A stretch of DNA of 43,042 nt from Caulobacter sp. AP07 (GTDB lineage Bacteria; Pseudomonadota; Alphaproteobacteria; Caulobacterales; Caulobacteraceae): positions 1 to 43,042 of the forward strand of contig NZ_AKKF01000124.1 of the NCBI RefSeq assembly GCF_000281955.1, in the 5' to 3' direction. The notes under the pieces are model-generated. The model made no database searches. It had not been told where the DNA came from and saw only the letters and a list, made by a program, of their open reading frames with translations. The number at the start of each line of letters is the position of its first letter. Position 1 is the first letter of the stretch. Positions 28,709 to 36,930 of the stretch are shown here, in pieces. A program made the position numbers and the translations under genes.

Positions 28709-28820
28709 CGGCTGCTAATAGCCTCGCGCACCCCCGAGTCTGCAAGCACAAGCTTAGGGGGAGCGGCAAGTTTCCTTTCAAAAACGGCCCGTTGGGTCGT
28801 TACCGACACAGAGCCCACGC

Positions 28821-29846
<1,026 letters not shown>

Positions 29847-29853
29847 GTTTCGT

Positions 29854-29995
29854 CCTTCTCCCCTCGTGGGAGAAGGTGGCCCGCGCAGCGGATCGGAAGA
29901 GGGGGCGCACCGCCGTCACCGTGCGCGGTCGCCCCCGCCTTCGCCCCCTCATCCGTCGGCCTTCGACCGACACCTTCTCCCTCAAGGGGAGAAGG
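29854..29995. repeat. Composite palindromic repeat, family B, copy 2
   Basis: It begins CCTTCTCCCCTCGTGGG and ends CAAGGGGAGAAGG, with an interior CCCCCTCATCCG and a central GGGGGCG...CGCCCCC pairing. It follows the layout of the copy at 23903-24044 but with changed bases in the arms. It occupies almost the entire purM-purN gap, in the same position relative to the next start (14-15 bases before an ATG) as a likely read-through region. Confidence 0.75.
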
Positions 29996-30009
29996 ATTAG
30001 AAATATCCG

Positions 30010-30591
30010 ATGACCCAACGCACCAAAGTCGCCGTCCTGATCTCCGGCCGAGGCTCCAACATGGAGGCCCTGGTCCGCGCCGCCCAGGACCCGGCCTGCC
30101 CGTTCGAGGTCGTCCTGGTGCTGTCCAACAAGCCCGAGGCCGGCGGCCTGGTCACGGCGGCGGAGGCCGGGATCGAGGCCCTGGCCGTCGACCAGCGCCC
30201 GTTCGGCAAGGACCGCGAGGCCCACGAGCGGGCCATCGACGCCGCCCTGCGCGCCCGCGGCGTCGAGGTGGTCGCCCTGGCCGGCTACATGCGCATCCTC
30301 ACTCCGTTCCTGGTCGAGGCCTGGGCGGGCCGGATGCTCAACATCCACCCGTCCCTGCTGCCGAAGTATCCCGGCCTGGACACCCACGGCCGCGCCCTGG
30401 CCGCCGGCGAAGTCGAGGCCGGCTGCACCGTCCACCTGGTCACCGCCGGCGTCGACGAGGGCCCGGTGCTGGGCCAGGCCCGCGTGCCGATCCTGCCGGG
30501 CGACACCGAGCACATGCTGTCCGACCGGGTGCTGGAGCAGGAGCACCAGCTCTACGCCGCCACCCTGGCCGAGTTCGTGCGCGGGCTCTAA
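30010..30591 (+). CDS. purN: Phosphoribosylglycinamide formyltransferase
   Basis: PurN transfers the formyl group of 10-formyl-tetrahydrofolate onto glycinamide ribonucleotide, the third step of purine synthesis. The 193 residues show VAVLISGRGSNMEAL, VVLVLSNKPEAGGL, the catalytic region VVALAGYMRILTPFLVEAW, and NIHPSLLPKYPGLDTHGRAL with the catalytic Asn/His, followed by GCTVHLVTAGVDEGPVLGQ. It is complete. Note the biological link that GAR synthesis consumes glycine, while a glycine riboswitch lies 150 bases downstream in the same orientation. Confidence 0.98.
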   Translation: MTQRTKVAVLISGRGSNMEALVRAAQDPACPFEVVLVLSNKPEAGGLVTAAEAGIEALAVDQRPFGKDREAHERAIDAALRARGVEVVALAGYMRILTPFLVEAWAGRMLNIHPSLLPKYPGLDTHGRALAAGEVEAGCTVHLVTAGVDEGPVLGQARVPILPGDTEHMLSDRVLEQEHQLYAATLAEFVRGL

Positions 30592-30633
30592 GCGTACTTC
30601 GACTTGCACGAGGGCGAACTCGCGCCCCTCCGA

Positions 30634-30650
30634 CGCCGCGAAAAGCGGCG
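30634..30650 (+). terminator. Hairpin after purN, possible terminator
   Basis: CGCCGC (30634-30639), loop GAAAA, GCGGCG (30645-30650), 43 bases after the purN stop. There is no T-tract (cgcgttgcgt follows), so termination is uncertain, and purN transcripts may continue into the riboswitch region. Confidence 0.35.
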
Positions 30651-30744
30651 CGCGTTGCGTTTCGAAACGGCGCCCGGCGTCATGTGGTGAGCGCGGCGTC
30701 GCCGTGAATTGACGCAAGGCCTGTTGCGGACCTTCCTGTCCCCG

Positions 30745-30940
30745 CTCTCGCGGGAGAGACCGGGCCTGGCCCGGCGCTGAAGGCGAAACCGCCCCGGAAA
30801 CGCTCAAGCAGAAGGACCGCGCGAGCCTCGAAACGCTGGAAAGCAGGGCGCGCTGCATGCGCCCTCGCCGAAGGAGCAAGGCGCCCCCTCATCAAGCCGA
30901 TAGGGGCGCTGAATCTCTCAGGCGCCAAGGACAGCGGGGG
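30745..30940 (+). promoter_or_regulatory. Tandem glycine riboswitch (two aptamers)
   Basis: Aptamer 1 (about 30747-30825) shows CGGGAGAGACCG, then a CGGG/CCCG hairpin, GGCGCTGAAGG, GAAACGCTCAAGC and AGAAGGACCG, closed by CTCGCG/CGCGAG. Aptamer 2 (about 30832-30940) shows CGCTGGAAAGC, an AGGGCGC/GCGCCCT hairpin, CGCCGAAGGAGCAA, an AGGGGCGCT arm, AATCTCTCAGG and CAAGGACAGCG. These are the conserved blocks of the gcvT-type glycine riboswitch in the cooperative tandem form. The downstream gene is not gcvT but a TonB-dependent receptor 300 bases away. I found no clear terminator or sequestered start just after aptamer 2, so how it acts is open. A TTGACGC at 30709 could be a -35, without an obvious -10. 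Confidence 0.9.
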
Positions 30941-31045
30941 TGCGGAAGACGGGCCATTCCGGCGCGTCCCTACACCCGTGCGGCTGCCCATGACCTGATA
31001 TCCAGACCTGTTCCCCGCCTCACCTGGAACCTCGCTCGCGCCCAA

Positions 31046-31070
31046 CGCGATAGTTCACGCAACTATCGCG
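31046..31070. promoter_or_regulatory. Perfect inverted repeat in the receptor leader
   Basis: CGCGATAGTT (31046-31055), spacer CACGC, AACTATCGCG (31061-31070). The 10-bp arms are perfect. There is no T-tract after it, so it looks more like a protein-binding site or a stabilising hairpin than a terminator. It lies at the boundary where the sequence turns AT-rich. Confidence 0.4.
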
Positions 31071-31097
31071 AGATACTCATTTGAACTTCAAATATAC

Positions 31098-31112
31098 AAC
31101 ATCAGTGATGTT
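31098..31112. promoter_or_regulatory. 15-bp palindrome in the AT-rich receptor leader
   Basis: AACATCA-G-TGATGTT, a perfect 7-bp inverted repeat around one base. It lies in the AT-rich stretch (31080-31200) that directly precedes the receptor gene and probably contains its promoter, although I could not settle on a convincing -35/-10 pair there. Confidence 0.35.
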
Positions 31113-31240
31113 CATATTCTAGGCACATATGCGCACCGTTTGACTTGTTCTTTATATTAAGGTCGCCAAGAGCTTTTCTGAATTTACCAATCAGAACGGA
31201 ACGTCGAGCTTGACCTCAGTCAAAATGATTGGGGATAGTC

Positions 31241-33631
31241 ATGACAAGAAACAGCTCTTCGCCCGCCGCCTGCCGCCTGCGGGCCTTCCTGCTGGCGGCT
31301 TCCGTGCTGGGCGGCGCGACGCCGGTCCTGGCCCAGGAGGCCGACAAGGCCTCGGCGGTCGACGAGATCGTCGTCACCGGCAGCCGGGTCTCCGAGGCCA
31401 GCGTCGCCATCGGCACCGACCACGCCACCGCGACCGTCTCGATCACCCGCGAAGCGCTGCTGTCGGCCCCGGCCGGCGTCACCGGCCTGAAGATGCTGGA
31501 GTCCCTGCCCGGCTTCAACGTCCAGGCCAACGACGCCCTGGGCATGTACGAGTTCGGCAATTCGGTGTCGGTGCGGGCCTTCAACTTCCAGCAGATCGGC
31601 TTCCTGCTCGACAACATCCCGATGGGCCGCAGCGACCAGTTCGGCGGCAGCCCGATCTATCGCTATGTCGACAACGAGAACCTCAACCGGGTCACCGCCT
31701 CGGCCGGGGCCGGCGACGTGTCCCTGCCCAGCTACGCCTCGCTGGGCCCGATCGTCGACTACTTCACCCAGAAGCCGTCCGAGGACTTCGGCGGCGCGGC
31801 CAGCGCCACCCTGGGCAGCGACGCGTTGAAGCGCGGCTTCCTGCGCCTGGAGACCGGCAAGATCGGTCCGGTCTCGGCCTATGTCAGCGGCTCGTGGATC
31901 AAGGGCGACCTGTGGCGTGGCCCGGGCACGATCGACCGCAAGCACTATGAGGGCAAGCTGCGCTATGAGTTGCCCACCGGCGGCGACATCACCTTCCAGA
32001 CCGTCCACAACGACTATTACGACTACGACAGCCCCTCGATCACCAAGGCGCAGTACAACGGCACGGCGGGCGATATCTTCGGCCGCAAGGGGCGCAGTTT
32101 CGCCTATCTGGGCGCGGTGCCGCTGTCCGTGCCGCTCGGCGCGCCGGTGATCGTCCCCACCGCCAGCCTGCCGCAGACCGCGGCGGGGATCGTCTATTCG
32201 AACCCTAACTACGCCAACTATTACAAGTTCGCGGTCAACAAGCGGAAGGACCACCTCTACGGCCTGACCCTGAACACGCCGATCACCGACGCGATCGACG
32301 TGACCACGACGGCCTATTACGAGGACAAGGGCGGCTACGGCGTCTCGCCGGAGGACTATGCGACGTCCAAGGGCAATTACGACGCCGAGGTGGCCGCCGG
32401 CCTGACGGGGCTGACCGCGCCCAAGGGCCTGCAATACGGTCTCTCCGCCATCGACGGCACGCGCAAGGGCGTCACGGCCAAGGGCAGCTGGAAGTTCGGC
32501 TTCAACAAGCTCGAGGCCGGGGTCTGGCTCGAGAAGGACGACTATCACCGCACCCAGGCGCGCTACAACACCGTCAACGGCGACCCCGACGGCGCGCCGC
32601 TGCTGAACCAGCCGGTGCACCTGCAGCGCGACTACGTCTCGACCCGCGACACCACCCAGTTCTTCCTGAAGGACACCCTCACCCTGCTGGACGACAAGCT
32701 GAAGCTGGAGCTGGGCTTCAAGACGCTCGACGTCGACTACAACATCCATGGCAAGCGCCAGATCGCCGACTATCGCACCGGCCGCACGCCGTCGATCGAC
32801 GCCAATTGGAAGGATAACTTCCTGCCCCAGGTCGGCCTGGTCTACAGCGTCAATCCGCGCGACCAGGTCTTCGCGTCCTATTCCGAGAACATGGCTCTGC
32901 CGCGCGGCGCCGACGACATCTTCTCGGCCGCCAGCCCCAGCGCGCCGGGCCCCAAGCCCGAAACCTCGACCAACCTGGAACTGGGCTATCGCGCCAACCG
33001 GCCGACCTTCAACGCCTCGTTCGTGGTCTACAAGACCGACTTCAAGAACCGGCTGCAGCAGTTCAACGCCGTGGTGCCGGGCAGCGTCACGCTGGAAAGC
33101 TTCTTTCAGAACGTCGGGGCGGTGAAGGCGTCGGGGGCCGAGTTCAGCGGCCAATGGAAGCCCGACCTGCTGGGCGGCAAGATCTATTTCAACGCCAACC
33201 TCTCCTACAACAAGTCCGAGTTCCAGGACGACGTCCTGAACTACCGGTCCAGCGCCACGGCCACGCCGGTCACCCTGCCGACCAAGGGCAAGGTCGTGCC
33301 CGACTTCCCCGAATGGCTGTTCCAGGGCGGGGTGACGGTCGAGCCGACGGAAGGCGTGGTGTTCAACCTGTCGGTCCGCCACATCGACGACCGCTTCACC
33401 AACTTCATCAACAGCGAGAGCACCAAGGGCTACACGCTGTGGAACGCCTATCTCGACCTCGGCGACGGCTTCGCGGCCGGGCCGTTCAAGCAGGTCAAGA
33501 CCCGGGTCAACATCGATAACATCTTCGACAAGGACTATCTGGGCACCATCAACACCACGGTGAACACCCCGGCCAGCTTCCGGCCGGGCTCGCACCGGAC
33601 GGTGCAGTTCACCCTCTCCGCCGACTTCTAG
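31241..33631 (+). CDS. TonB-dependent outer-membrane receptor 1
   Basis: A 796-residue outer-membrane importer driven by the TonB/ExbB/ExbD energy system. Residues 1-31 form a signal peptide ending VLAQE. A plug domain follows, with VDEIVVTGSRV and the LLDNIPMGR element (about 40-160). The rest is a 22-strand barrel rich in aromatic alternation, ending in RTVQFTLSADF with the terminal Phe typical of outer-membrane proteins. The ATG at 31241 is preceded by GGGGA; upstream TTG is not needed. It is followed by a secreted M19 dipeptidase and lies downstream of the glycine riboswitch, so a peptide or amino-acid conjugate as substrate is an inference. The long leader (about 300 bases) is unusual. 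Confidence 0.93.
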   Translation: MTRNSSSPAACRLRAFLLAASVLGGATPVLAQEADKASAVDEIVVTGSRVSEASVAIGTDHATATVSITREALLSAPAGVTGLKMLESLPGFNVQANDALGMYEFGNSVSVRAFNFQQIGFLLDNIPMGRSDQFGGSPIYRYVDNENLNRVTASAGAGDVSLPSYASLGPIVDYFTQKPSEDFGGAASATLGSDALKRGFLRLETGKIGPVSAYVSGSWIKGDLWRGPGTIDRKHYEGKLRYELPTGGDITFQTVHNDYYDYDSPSITKAQYNGTAGDIFGRKGRSFAYLGAVPLSVPLGAPVIVPTASLPQTAAGIVYSNPNYANYYKFAVNKRKDHLYGLTLNTPITDAIDVTTTAYYEDKGGYGVSPEDYATSKGNYDAEVAAGLTGLTAPKGLQYGLSAIDGTRKGVTAKGSWKFGFNKLEAGVWLEKDDYHRTQARYNTVNGDPDGAPLLNQPVHLQRDYVSTRDTTQFFLKDTLTLLDDKLKLELGFKTLDVDYNIHGKRQIADYRTGRTPSIDANWKDNFLPQVGLVYSVNPRDQVFASYSENMALPRGADDIFSAASPSAPGPKPETSTNLELGYRANRPTFNASFVVYKTDFKNRLQQFNAVVPGSVTLESFFQNVGAVKASGAEFSGQWKPDLLGGKIYFNANLSYNKSEFQDDVLNYRSSATATPVTLPTKGKVVPDFPEWLFQGGVTVEPTEGVVFNLSVRHIDDRFTNFINSESTKGYTLWNAYLDLGDGFAAGPFKQVKTRVNIDNIFDKDYLGTINTTVNTPASFRPGSHRTVQFTLSADF

Positions 33632-33639
33632 GTCCACGT

Positions 33640-33686
33640 TCCGGCCGGTCTCTCGCCCCAGAAAAGGGGACGGGGGGCCGGCCGGA
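33640..33686 (+). other. Hairpin between the receptor and the dipeptidase
   Basis: TCCGGCCGG (33640-33648) pairs with CCGGCCGGA (33678-33686), with an inner CCCC-AGAAAA-GGGG. It has no T-tract. It could dampen or process transcription between receptor and dipeptidase. Confidence 0.5.
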
Positions 33687-33708
33687 CAGCGTACGAGTGC
33701 TCATCCCC

Positions 33709-34941
33709 ATGACCCGCTTCACGACCCGCTCCCTGCTCCTGGCCGCCGCCGTCTCGGCGCTGGCCTTCGCCGCCACCGGCCAGGCCGCCGAAACCGCCGC
33801 CTCGGCGCGCAAGATCCACGAGGGCCTGCTGAGCCTCGACACCCACCTGGACACCCCGGCCAATTTCGGCCGTCCTGGCTGGGACATCCTCGACCGCCAC
33901 GACGCCCTCAAGGACGGCTCGCAGATCGACTATCCGCGCATGGTCGAGGGCGGGCTGGATGGCGGCTTCTTCGCCATCTACACCCCGCAGGGCCCGCGCA
34001 CGCCCGAGGCGACCCGCGCCGCCCGCGACGGGGCGCTGATCCGCGGCGTCGAGATCCGCGAGATGGTCGCCAAGCACGGCGACAAGTTCGGCCTGGCCCT
34101 GAAGGCCGACGATGCCGCGATGATCGCCGCCCAAGGCAAGCGCGTCGTGTTCATGAGCATCGAGAACAGCTACCCGATCGACGGCGACGTCACCCTGCTG
34201 TCGGCCTTCTATGCCCTGGGCGTGCGGATCAGCGGCCTGGCGCACTTCAAGAACAACGACATGGCCGACAGTTCGACGGACAAGCCGGAGTGGCATGGCC
34301 TCAGCCCGCTGGGGAAGCAGTTCGTCGCCGAGGCCAACCGCCTGGGCGTGGTGCTGGACGGCTCGCACTCGTCCGACGACGTGCTGGACCAGCTGATCGC
34401 CCTGTCGAAGACCCCGGTGATCCTCACCCATTCGGGCTGCAAGGCGGTGTTCGGCCACCCGCGCAATATCGACGACGCGCGGATCAAGGCCCTGGCCGAC
34501 AGCGGCGGGGTGATCCAGGTCGACGCCTATTCCAGCTACCTGATCGAGACGCCCAAGAACCCCGACCGCGAGGCGGCGATGGCGGCCCTGATGGCCAAGG
34601 CCGGGGCCCGGTCGAAAATGAGCGAGGAACAGCGCGCCGCCTTCATGGTCGAGTACAAGGCGATCGAGGCCAAGTGGCCGGTTCCGAAAGCCACCTTCGC
34701 CGACTTCATGAACCACCTGAACCACGCCCTGAAGGTGGCCGGGGTCGATCACGTCGGCATCGGCATCGACTTCGACGGCGGCGGCGGGGTCACCGGGCTG
34801 AACGACGCCTCCGACTATTGGAAGATCTCGCAGGCTCTGCTGGCCGAGGGCTACACCAGGGCCGACCTGGAGAAGATCTGGAGCGGCAACGTCCTGCGCC
34901 TGCTGCGCGCGGCGGAGGCGGCCAAGGCGCCGACGGGGTGA
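33709..34941 (+). CDS. Secreted membrane dipeptidase, peptidase M19 family
   Basis: A 410-residue zinc dipeptidase of the renal-dipeptidase type, which cleaves dipeptides, including those with a D-residue in the second position. Residues 1-26 are a signal peptide ending GQAAE, so it acts in the periplasm. The binuclear zinc ligands are visible as LDTHLDT (His46, Asp48), the bridging Glu in FMSIENSYP, and His residues in LDGSHSSDD and ILTHSGC, with the terminal GIGIDFDGGGG acid. Length is normal. The ATG at 33709 was chosen over a GTG at 33697 because it starts the signal peptide cleanly. Together with receptor 1 it looks like an uptake-and-cleave unit for peptides; the substrate is unknown. 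Confidence 0.94.
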   Translation: MTRFTTRSLLLAAAVSALAFAATGQAAETAASARKIHEGLLSLDTHLDTPANFGRPGWDILDRHDALKDGSQIDYPRMVEGGLDGGFFAIYTPQGPRTPEATRAARDGALIRGVEIREMVAKHGDKFGLALKADDAAMIAAQGKRVVFMSIENSYPIDGDVTLLSAFYALGVRISGLAHFKNNDMADSSTDKPEWHGLSPLGKQFVAEANRLGVVLDGSHSSDDVLDQLIALSKTPVILTHSGCKAVFGHPRNIDDARIKALADSGGVIQVDAYSSYLIETPKNPDREAAMAALMAKAGARSKMSEEQRAAFMVEYKAIEAKWPVPKATFADFMNHLNHALKVAGVDHVGIGIDFDGGGGVTGLNDASDYWKISQALLAEGYTRADLEKIWSGNVLRLLRAAEAAKAPTG

Positions 34942-34996
34942 GGCGGACGGTTGGAGCTTCGCCGCGGATATTCTGGCGCCCCGGCCCACCCACATT

Positions 34997-35054
34997 CGTC
35001 ATCCCCCGACTTGTTCGGGGGACCCAAGCCGCGTCGGCCGATTCAGCTTGGGTC
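34997..35054. repeat. Palindromic intergenic repeat, family C, copy 3 (shortened)
   Basis: It opens CGTCATCCCCCGA-CTTG-TTCGGGGGA and GACCCAAGC, ends with GCTTGGGTCA, and lacks the closing GATGACG arm of the other two copies. The last bases supply the stop codon of the convergent DUF1275 gene (TCA at 35053-35055), so the gene end seems to have been formed or altered by the repeat. Confidence 0.75.
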
Positions 35055-35700
35055 AGCTAGCCGCCCGCCGCTCCCGCCAGGCCTTCACTGCCGCCAGGGT
35101 CGCCACCACGCCGGCCGCGGCCCACAGGGCGGCGACGCCGAACCTCAGATAGGCGGCCGCGCCCAGGGCCCCGCCCAGGGTCAGGCCGGCCCACAGCAGG
35201 GCATAGGGCCCCCAGGCCCAGCGGTCGCCGCCGCTCAACGCCGCGGCGATCCGCTGGCCGGCCTTGACCAGGGCCCCGGTCATGTAGGTCAGGCCGACCC
35301 CGACGTCGCCGTCGCGCTGGAAGACGGCGTTCTCGGCCCCCATGGCCAGGACCATGGCCCCGACGCCGGCCGCGTCGAACCCGCCGGTGATCAGACCCGC
35401 CCCGAGCGCCAGCAACGCCGCCTCGAGGGCCAGCACCGCCGACCGCCGCCCTTCGCCCGCCCGCCGGGCGACCAGGGCGCCCGCCACCACCCCGGCGACG
35501 AACAGCCCCACCAGGACCACGACCGTGCGCACGGTCTCCCAATGGCCGGTCGCCGCCCCGACGCCCAGCCGGGTGGAATTGCCGCTCATGAACGAGACGA
35601 AGAACCCGCCCAGCTTCAGGAAGCCGATGGCGTCGACATAGCCGGCGACGCCCGACAGTCCGGCGGCCAGGGCGACGTCGCGCCGACGATAGTCCTTCAT
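35053..35700 (-). CDS. DUF1275 (YoaK-type) membrane protein
   Basis: A 215-residue inner-membrane protein with about six hydrophobic helices. The family signature is visible at the N-terminus: GLSGVAGYVDAIGFLKLGGFFVSFMSGNST, followed by TGHW and a later VGLTYMTGALVKAGQRIA (about residues 135-150). Members have unknown function. The C-terminal SerArgAla tail (RERRAAS) ends in the family C repeat. It is convergent with the dipeptidase and separated by about 80 bases from the esterase gene on the same strand. Confidence 0.92.
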   Translation of the reverse strand: MKDYRRRDVALAAGLSGVAGYVDAIGFLKLGGFFVSFMSGNSTRLGVGAATGHWETVRTVVVLVGLFVAGVVAGALVARRAGEGRRSAVLALEAALLALGAGLITGGFDAAGVGAMVLAMGAENAVFQRDGDVGVGLTYMTGALVKAGQRIAAALSGGDRWAWGPYALLWAGLTLGGALGAAAYLRFGVAALWAAAGVVATLAAVKAWRERRAAS

Positions 35701-35782
35701 GCTCCGATCCCCGATAGGACGACGACCGGATCGTCACCGATCCGGTCGCCGCCTGTCATGGGAAATCGCCCGCGCCCGCGCT

Positions 35783-36919
35783 TCAGACGCTCCGGTAGAC
35801 GGCCTCGATCAGCGCCATGGCCCGGGGATCGCCGCGCAGCTGGTCGCTCATCCGGTTCATGACATAGCCCATGGCCAGGTCGGCCTTCGGGTCGGCGAAG
35901 GCGAACGAGCCGCCCCAGCCGGAATGGCCGAAAGCCTCGGGGTTGGGGCCGTAGAGTTCCTCGGAATTGACCAGGAACCCGGCGCCCCAGCGGGCGAACA
36001 GGCCCAGGACCAGGTCGACGCCCTCGATTCTCGGCGCGGTCGCCTGGGCGATCGCCGCCGGCGAGGCCGGACGGCGGGCGGGATCGGCGTCCGGCAGCAG
36101 GGCGGCGTAGAAGGCGGCCAGGGCCCGGGCGTGGCCGTGGCCGTTGGCCGACGGCAGGTCGGCGGCGCGCCAGGCGGCGGTGTTGGCCACCCGCGGGTCC
36201 AGCGACGGATTGGTCAGGGCCGCGACCTGGGCCGGATTCAGCGCGCCGATGCTGGAGGAGCCCATGCCCGGCGGGGCCAGCATCTCGGCGGCACGGTCGG
36301 CCTGGTCCGCCGCCAGGCCGATGGCCAGGTCGAGCCCGTAGGGCGCGGCGATCTCCTCGGCGACGAATTGCCGGATCGAACGGCCCTCGATGCGGGCGAA
36401 CAGCGCCGTCGCCAGGACGCCGACGCTGATGGCGTGATAGCCCGACGCCGTGCCGGGCTCCCAGATCGGGGCCTGGGTCGCCAGGCGTCCGGCCGCCGCC
36501 TCGCCGGCCAGCAGGTCGTCCATGGTCGCCGGATCGGTGAAGCCGCTCAGCCCCGCCTGGTGCGACAGCAGGGTCCCGACGGTGATCGCCCCCTTCCCCG
36601 CCGCGGCGAAGTCCGGCCAGTAGCGGGCGACCGGGTCGTCGTAGGAAACCTGGCCGCGCGACACCAGCATGGCGAAACAGGCCGCATTGATCCCCTTGGT
36701 GGTGGACCAGACATTGGCCACGGTGTCGCGCGCCCACGGCCGGGTGCGCGCCGCGTCCTTCCAGCCGCCCCACAGGTCGACCACCGGCTCGCCGCCGACC
36801 CACAGGCTGAAGGCCGCGCCGACCTCGTCGCGATCGCGCAGGTTGGCGGCGAAGGCGTCCTTCACGGCGCCGTATTGGGGGGCGCAGACGCCGCCGATCT
36901 CGATTTCGAGCACGCTCAT
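35783..36919 (-). CDS. Serine hydrolase of the beta-lactamase/EstB fold
   Basis: A 378-residue enzyme of the class C beta-lactamase-like esterase group (EstB-like). The nucleophile motif S-x-x-K is STTKG with Ser72 and Lys75. Other family marks are VVDLWGGWKD, TLLSHQAGLSGF, YHAISVGVLATALF (the Tyr-containing loop near residue 165-180), and GHSGWGGSFAFADP near the C-terminus. No signal peptide is visible, so it is probably cytosolic and an esterase rather than a true beta-lactamase. The start lies 11 bases after the TonB receptor 2 stop, which makes them one operon. The ester substrate is unknown. Confidence 0.92.
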   Translation of the reverse strand: MSVLEIEIGGVCAPQYGAVKDAFAANLRDRDEVGAAFSLWVGGEPVVDLWGGWKDAARTRPWARDTVANVWSTTKGINAACFAMLVSRGQVSYDDPVARYWPDFAAAGKGAITVGTLLSHQAGLSGFTDPATMDDLLAGEAAAGRLATQAPIWEPGTASGYHAISVGVLATALFARIEGRSIRQFVAEEIAAPYGLDLAIGLAADQADRAAEMLAPPGMGSSSIGALNPAQVAALTNPSLDPRVANTAAWRAADLPSANGHGHARALAAFYAALLPDADPARRPASPAAIAQATAPRIEGVDLVLGLFARWGAGFLVNSEELYGPNPEAFGHSGWGGSFAFADPKADLAMGYVMNRMSDQLRGDPRAMALIEAVYRSV

Positions 36920-36930
36920 GGCACGGTCCT

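Noticed and set aside
31220-33637. Long open minus-strand frame across receptor 1
   Set aside because: The plus strand encodes a clear TonB-dependent receptor; the antisense frame is a composition artefact.
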